From: Paguma larvata
Taxonomy: Eukaryota > Chordata > Mammalia > Carnivora > Viverridae
NCBI GenBank assembly: GCA_030068075.1
Contig: CM057826.1
Location: forward strand, 117,080,746-117,144,745
Reading direction: 5' to 3'
Length of the DNA stretch: 64,000 nucleotides
Position numbers and translations under genes: made by a program
Shown: in pieces, positions 60,017 to 64,000 of the stretch
Position numbering within the stretch: position 1 is the stretch's first letter
Layout: each line of letters begins with the position of its first letter
The notes under the pieces: model-generated
Told to the model about the DNA's origin: nothing
The model's database searches: none
The model's input: the letters and a program-made list of their open reading frames with translations, nothing else

Positions 60017-62056
60017 TCAGACAAGAAAGCAAAATAAAAGGCATCAGGATAGGTAAGGATGAAGTCAAACTTTCACTTTTTGCAGACGACATGATACTTT
60101 ACATGGAAAACCCAAAAGGATCCACCGAAAGCCTACTAGAACTTATCCATGAATTTGGCAAAGTTGCAGGATACAAAATCAACGTACAGAAATCGGTTGC
60201 TTTCCTTTACACCAACAATGAAGCAATAGAAAGAGAAATAAAGAAGCGAATCCCATTCACAATTGCACCAAAAACCATCAAATACCTAGGAATAAACCTA
60301 ACCAAAGATGTAAAAGACCTTTACGTGGAAAACTATAAAAAAACTTATGAAGGAAATTGAGGAAGACACAAGGAAATGGAAAAACATCCCATGCTCATGG
60401 ATCGGAAGAATAAATATCGTTAAAATGGCAATACTACCTAAAGCAATCTACACATTCAATGCAATCCCAATCAAAATTGCACCAGCATACTTCTCAAAGC
60501 TAGAGCAAACAATCCTAAAATATGTATGGAACCACAAAAGACCCCGAAAAGCCAAAGTAATTCTGAAGAATAAAACCAAAGCCGGAGGCATCACGATCCC
60601 AGATTTTAACCTCTACTACAAAGCGGTAGTCATCAAGACAGCATGGTATTGGCACAAGAACAGACACATAGACCAATGGAATAGAATAGAGAACCCAGAG
60701 ATGGACCCACAAGCACATGGCCATCTAATCTTTGACAAAGCAGGAAAGAGTATCCAATGGAAAAAAGACAGCCTCTTTAACAAATGGTGCTGGGAGAACT
60801 GGACAGCAACATGCAGAAGAATGAAACTAGACCACTTCCTTATACCACTCACAAAAATAAACTCTAAATGGATGAAGGATCTGAATGTGAGACAGGAAAC
60901 CATCAAAATCCTAGAGGAGAAAGCAGGAAAAAACCTCTTTGACCTCAGCCGCAGCAATTTTCTATGCGACACATCTCCAAAGGCGAGGGAATTGAAAGCA
61001 AAAATGAACTATTGGGACCTCATCAAGATAAAAAGCTTCTGCACGGCAAGGGAAACAACCAACAAAACTAATAGACAACCGACGGAATGAGAAAGGATAA
61101 TTGCAAATGACATATCAGATAAAGGAGTAGTATCTAAAATCTATAAAGAACTTACCAAACTCCACACCCGAAAAACAAATAATCCAGTGAAAAAGTGGGC
61201 GGAAGATATGAATAGACACTTCTCCAAAGAGGACATTCAGATGGCCACCAGACACATGAAACGATGCTCAAAGTCACTCATCATCAGGGAAACACAAATC
61301 AAAACCACACTGAGATATCACCTTACACCGGTTCAAGTGGCTAAAATGAATAAACCAGGAAACTATAGATGCTGGCGGGGATGTGGAGAAGCAGGCACCC
61401 TCCTACACTGTTGGTGGGAATGCAAACTGGTGCAGCCACTCTGGAAAACGGTGTGGAGGTTCCTCAAAAAAATGAAAATAGAGCTACCCTATGACCCAGC
61501 AATAGCACTGCTAGGAATCTACCCAAGAGACACAGGAATGCTGATGCATAGGGACACGTGTACCGCAATGTTCATAGCAGCACTTTCGACAATAGCCAAA
61601 TCATGGAAGCATACCAAGTGCCCATCAACTGACGAATGGATAAAGAAATTGTGGCACATATATACAATGGACTACTACATGGCAATGAGAAAAAATGAAA
61701 TCTGGCCATGTGTAGCAACATGGATGGAACTGGAGGGTATTATGTTAAGTGAAATAAGTCAGTCAGAAAAAGACAGATACCATATGTTTCCACGAATAGG
61801 TGGACTTTGTGAGACTAAGCAAAAACCAGGGGGAGGGGAAGAGGGGAAAGGAAAAAAAGACACAGAGAGGGAGGGAGATAAAACATAAGAGACTCTCAAA
61901 CACTAAGAACAATCTGAGGGTGAGGGAGGTGAGGGAGGGGGGAGAGGGGGTGACAGACATTAAAGAGGGCACATGTTGGGATGAACACTGGGTGTTATAT
62001 GTAAACCAATTTGAAAATAAACTATTAAAAAAATTTAAAAAAATAAATAAAAAATT
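60017..62056 (+). mobile_element. Younger 5'-truncated LINE-1 nested in an older LINE-1
   Basis: ORF2 C-terminal half. [16 protein letters not shown] is intact near 60077-60125. A run of seven A at about 60339-60345 shifts the frame (six A in the copy at 31306). An in-frame TGA stands at 61088-61090 where the related copy at 32066 has TGG. The C-terminal Cys-rich part [18 protein letters not shown] follows. A G-rich 3'UTR lies at about 61915-61955, with the A-rich end near 62040. The flanking old L1 runs from AATTGCTGA at about 60006 to the same motif at about 62053, so the insertion split it. Confidence 0.85.
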
Positions 62057-62275
62057 GCTGAGACTTTTCCAAAATTAATGACAGACACCAAACCACAGAT
62101 CCAGGAAGCTCAGATAAAACCAAGCAGAATAAATACCAAAAGAAAAATCTACACCCACACATATATTCAGACTCCAGAAATTTAACAACAAAGAGAAAAT
62201 CTTGAAAGAAGCCAGAGGGGAGAATAAAACTTATCTCAGAGGAACAAGGGTAAGAATTAAATCAGACTTCTTTTC
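62057..62275 (+). mobile_element. Old LINE-1, continuation after the nested insertion
   Basis: ATTAATGACAGACACCAAAC and onwards, parallel to 40430-40640. Confidence 0.75.
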
Positions 62276-62282
62276 AGAAATC

Positions 62283-62323
62283 ATGTGTACTACAGTTAGA
62301 GTTCTCTAGAAAAACATAACCAA

Positions 62324-62387
<64 letters not shown>

Positions 62388-62746
62388 AAGGAGTTGTCTT
62401 ACAGTATTATTGAGGCTAGTAAGCCCAAAATCTTCAGGATGAACCAGCAGGCTGGAAATCAGGGAAGAAATGACACTACAATTCAAGTCTGAAGGCCAGC
62501 GGCTTGCACAATTCACTCTAAAGGGAAATAAATCTTCTGTTCTATCTAGGCCTTCTAATGATTGGATGAGGTCCAGCCACATAATGGAAGACAATATAGT
62601 TTCTTCGAATCCCACTGACTTAAATGTCACTCTCATCCAAAAACACCCTCTCAGAAATATCTAGAATAGTGTTTAGCTACATATCTAGGCATATCTAGGC
62701 ATTGTGACCCAGTCAAGTTGACATATAAAATTAACCATCACATATT
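62283..62746 (-). mobile_element. Interspersed repeat, probably an LTR of the ERVL/MaLR kind
   Basis: Plus strand runs from GTTCTCTAGAAAAACATAACC over a GT run to CATATAAAATTAACCATCACA, a familiar mammalian repeat in reverse orientation. I am not sure of its exact family. No coding part. Confidence 0.55.
62323..62386. repeat. (GT)n microsatellite
   Basis: About 60 bp of uninterrupted GT inside the LTR-like repeat. Confidence 0.95.
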
Positions 62747-63050
62747 GCAAACAAAAATAGAGTGAAGTAAAATATTTAAAGTTTTGAAAGAAAAATATCC
62801 CATCAACCTAGAATTATGTACTCAGCAAAATTATCCTTCATGAGTAAAGGAGAAATAAACTTTCTCAGATAAACTAAACACTGAGTGAATTTGTCACCCT
62901 AGATCTACCTTTAAAGAAATGTTAAAAAGCTCTTCAGAGAGAAAAAATAATATAGGTCAGAAACTCAGATCTATATAAAGAAATAGAGGCATATATAAGG
63001 AATATATTAAGGTAAAATAATTTGTAAATTTTCTCATTCTTTATTTATAA
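62747..63050 (+). mobile_element. Old LINE-1 fragment after the LTR-like repeat
   Basis: ORF1/ORF2-boundary type text (TTTTGAAAGAAAAATATCCC, TACTCAGCAAAATTATCCTTC) similar to 49990-50060. Confidence 0.6.
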
Positions 63051-63051
63051 C

Positions 63052-63271
63052 ATTTTTTTTAATTTTTTTAATGTTTATTTATTTCTGAGACAGAGAGAGA
63101 CAGAGCATGAGTGGGGAAGGGGCAGAGTGAGAGGGAGACACAGAATCCGAAGGAGGCTCCAGGCTCTGAGCTGTCAGCACAGAGCCCGACGCGGGGCTCG
63201 AACTCACAGACCGTGAGATCGTGACCTGAGCCGAAGTCGGCCGCCCAACCGACTGAGCCACCCAGGCGCCC
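63052..63271 (-). mobile_element. Can-SINE, first of a tandem pair
   Basis: Near-consensus reversed copy. It shares the private variants ATTTCTGAGACAG and CCGAAGGAGGCTCC with the next element. Confidence 0.94.
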
Positions 63272-63415
63272 CCTTTTTTTTTTTTTTAATTTTTTAATGT
63301 TTATTTATTTCTGAGACAGAGAGAGACAGAGCATGAGTGGGGAAGGGGCAGAGAGAGAGGGAGACACAGAATCCGAAGGAGGCTCCAGGCTCTGAGCTGT
63401 CAGCACAGAGCCTGA
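63272..63415 (-). mobile_element. Truncated Can-SINE, second of a tandem pair
   Basis: T14 run, then the same private variants as the preceding copy; it breaks off at AGAGCCTGACA and runs into a third element. Confidence 0.9.
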
Positions 63416-63609
63416 CATTTATTTATTTTTAAGAAAGAGGTAGCATGAGTTGGTGGGGGGAGTAGAGACAGGGAGATAGAGGATCTGAAGCAGGCCCTGT
63501 GCTGTGATAAGAGAGCCTCAGGTGGAGCTTGAACCCATGAACCAAGACATCATGACCTGAGCCAAAATCAAGAGTCAGTTGCCTAACCGACTGAGGCAGC
63601 AGGTGCTCC
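63416..63609 (-). mobile_element. Older Can-SINE
   Basis: Reversed copy TTTATTTATTTTTAAGAAAG to GACTGAGGCAGCAGGTGCTCC. Confidence 0.87.
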
Positions 63610-63779
63610 TAAATTTTCTTATTCTTAATTGATTGCTTTGTTTAAAAAAAATCTCATGAATATATTGGATGGTTATAGCTTATAGATAAATGAAACTATC
63701 TTTAAGTTATTAGGGACAAGAGGAAAGAATTGGGAACACTCTGATATAATGTACCTGTATTGCCCATGAAGTGGTATGG

Positions 63780-63930
63780 TATTATTTGAAAGTCAAAGTA
63801 GAGCATCTTCTCATGTGTCTGTGATCGATCTGTAGGTCTTCTTCAGAGAAACGTCTGTTCATGTCTTCTACCCATTTTTGAATCAGATTGTTCATTTTTG
63901 GGGGTGTTGAGTTTGATAAATTCTTTGAAG
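63780..63930 (-). mobile_element. LINE-1 ORF2 C-terminal remnant on the minus strand
   Basis: Minus-strand codons NLIQKWVEDMNRRFSEEDLQ resemble the L1 ORF2 C-terminal region seen at 61187 and 32160; only about 45 codons remain. Confidence 0.75.
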
Positions 63931-64000
63931 GAGCCTGCTCAGAGACAAGCAGATAGCTGAAGGCCTGACGACTCTCAACATATCTTGCAAACAAGAATGT

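Noticed and set aside
60347..61888. Possible working L1 ORF2
   Set aside because: 5'-truncated, with a frame shift near 60340 and an in-frame TGA at 61088-61090.

Overview
This is a mammalian, very probably felid (cat family), genomic window. More than 30 tRNA-derived Can-SINEs of the feliform type are present (heads like GGCGCCTGGGTGGCTCAG, A-rich tails with AATAAA signals), together with many LINE-1 pieces. The genes are variable first exons of the clustered protocadherin alpha (PCDHA) locus, all on the minus strand, so transcription runs from high to low coordinates. The constant exons lie beyond the low-coordinate edge.

In order of transcription there are five large exons: a PCDHA1-like exon (35948-33555), a PCDHA3-like exon (26342-23946), a hybrid exon (19768-17372), a PCDHA4-like exon (13194-10807) and a PCDHA5-like exon (2685-331). 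Each encodes a signal peptide, six extracellular cadherin repeats, one membrane helix and a short cytoplasmic tail. Each ends in a phase-0 splice donor, where it would be joined to the shared constant exons. About 180-240 bp upstream of each start codon is a CTCF-like promoter element, the PCDH 'CSE'. No PCDHA2-like exon lies between the A1-like and A3-like exons. Ortholog names rest on remembered similarity to the human isoforms, not on a search.

The main finding is a tandem duplication with a 6,574-bp period spanning about 10981-24890. The middle exon is a chimera: its promoter, start and ectodomain are identical to the A4-like exon, and its distal tail and donor are identical to the A3-like exon. 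The intergenic DNA on its two sides is also a perfect copy wherever I compared it, including homopolymers and SINEs. This is the product expected from unequal crossing-over between the homogenised 3' halves of two paralogous exons. It is either very recent or an assembly error.

The 36-64 kb part, upstream of the first exon, has no intact gene that I can recognise. It is a patchwork of old and younger LINE-1 pieces, SINEs, two apparently LTR-type repeats, an NDUFA1 processed pseudogene (52451-52872) and a decayed C2H2 zinc-finger array (about 53740-55190). Nested insertions, target-site duplications and a possible 3'-transducing mini-L1 can be read directly from the sequence.
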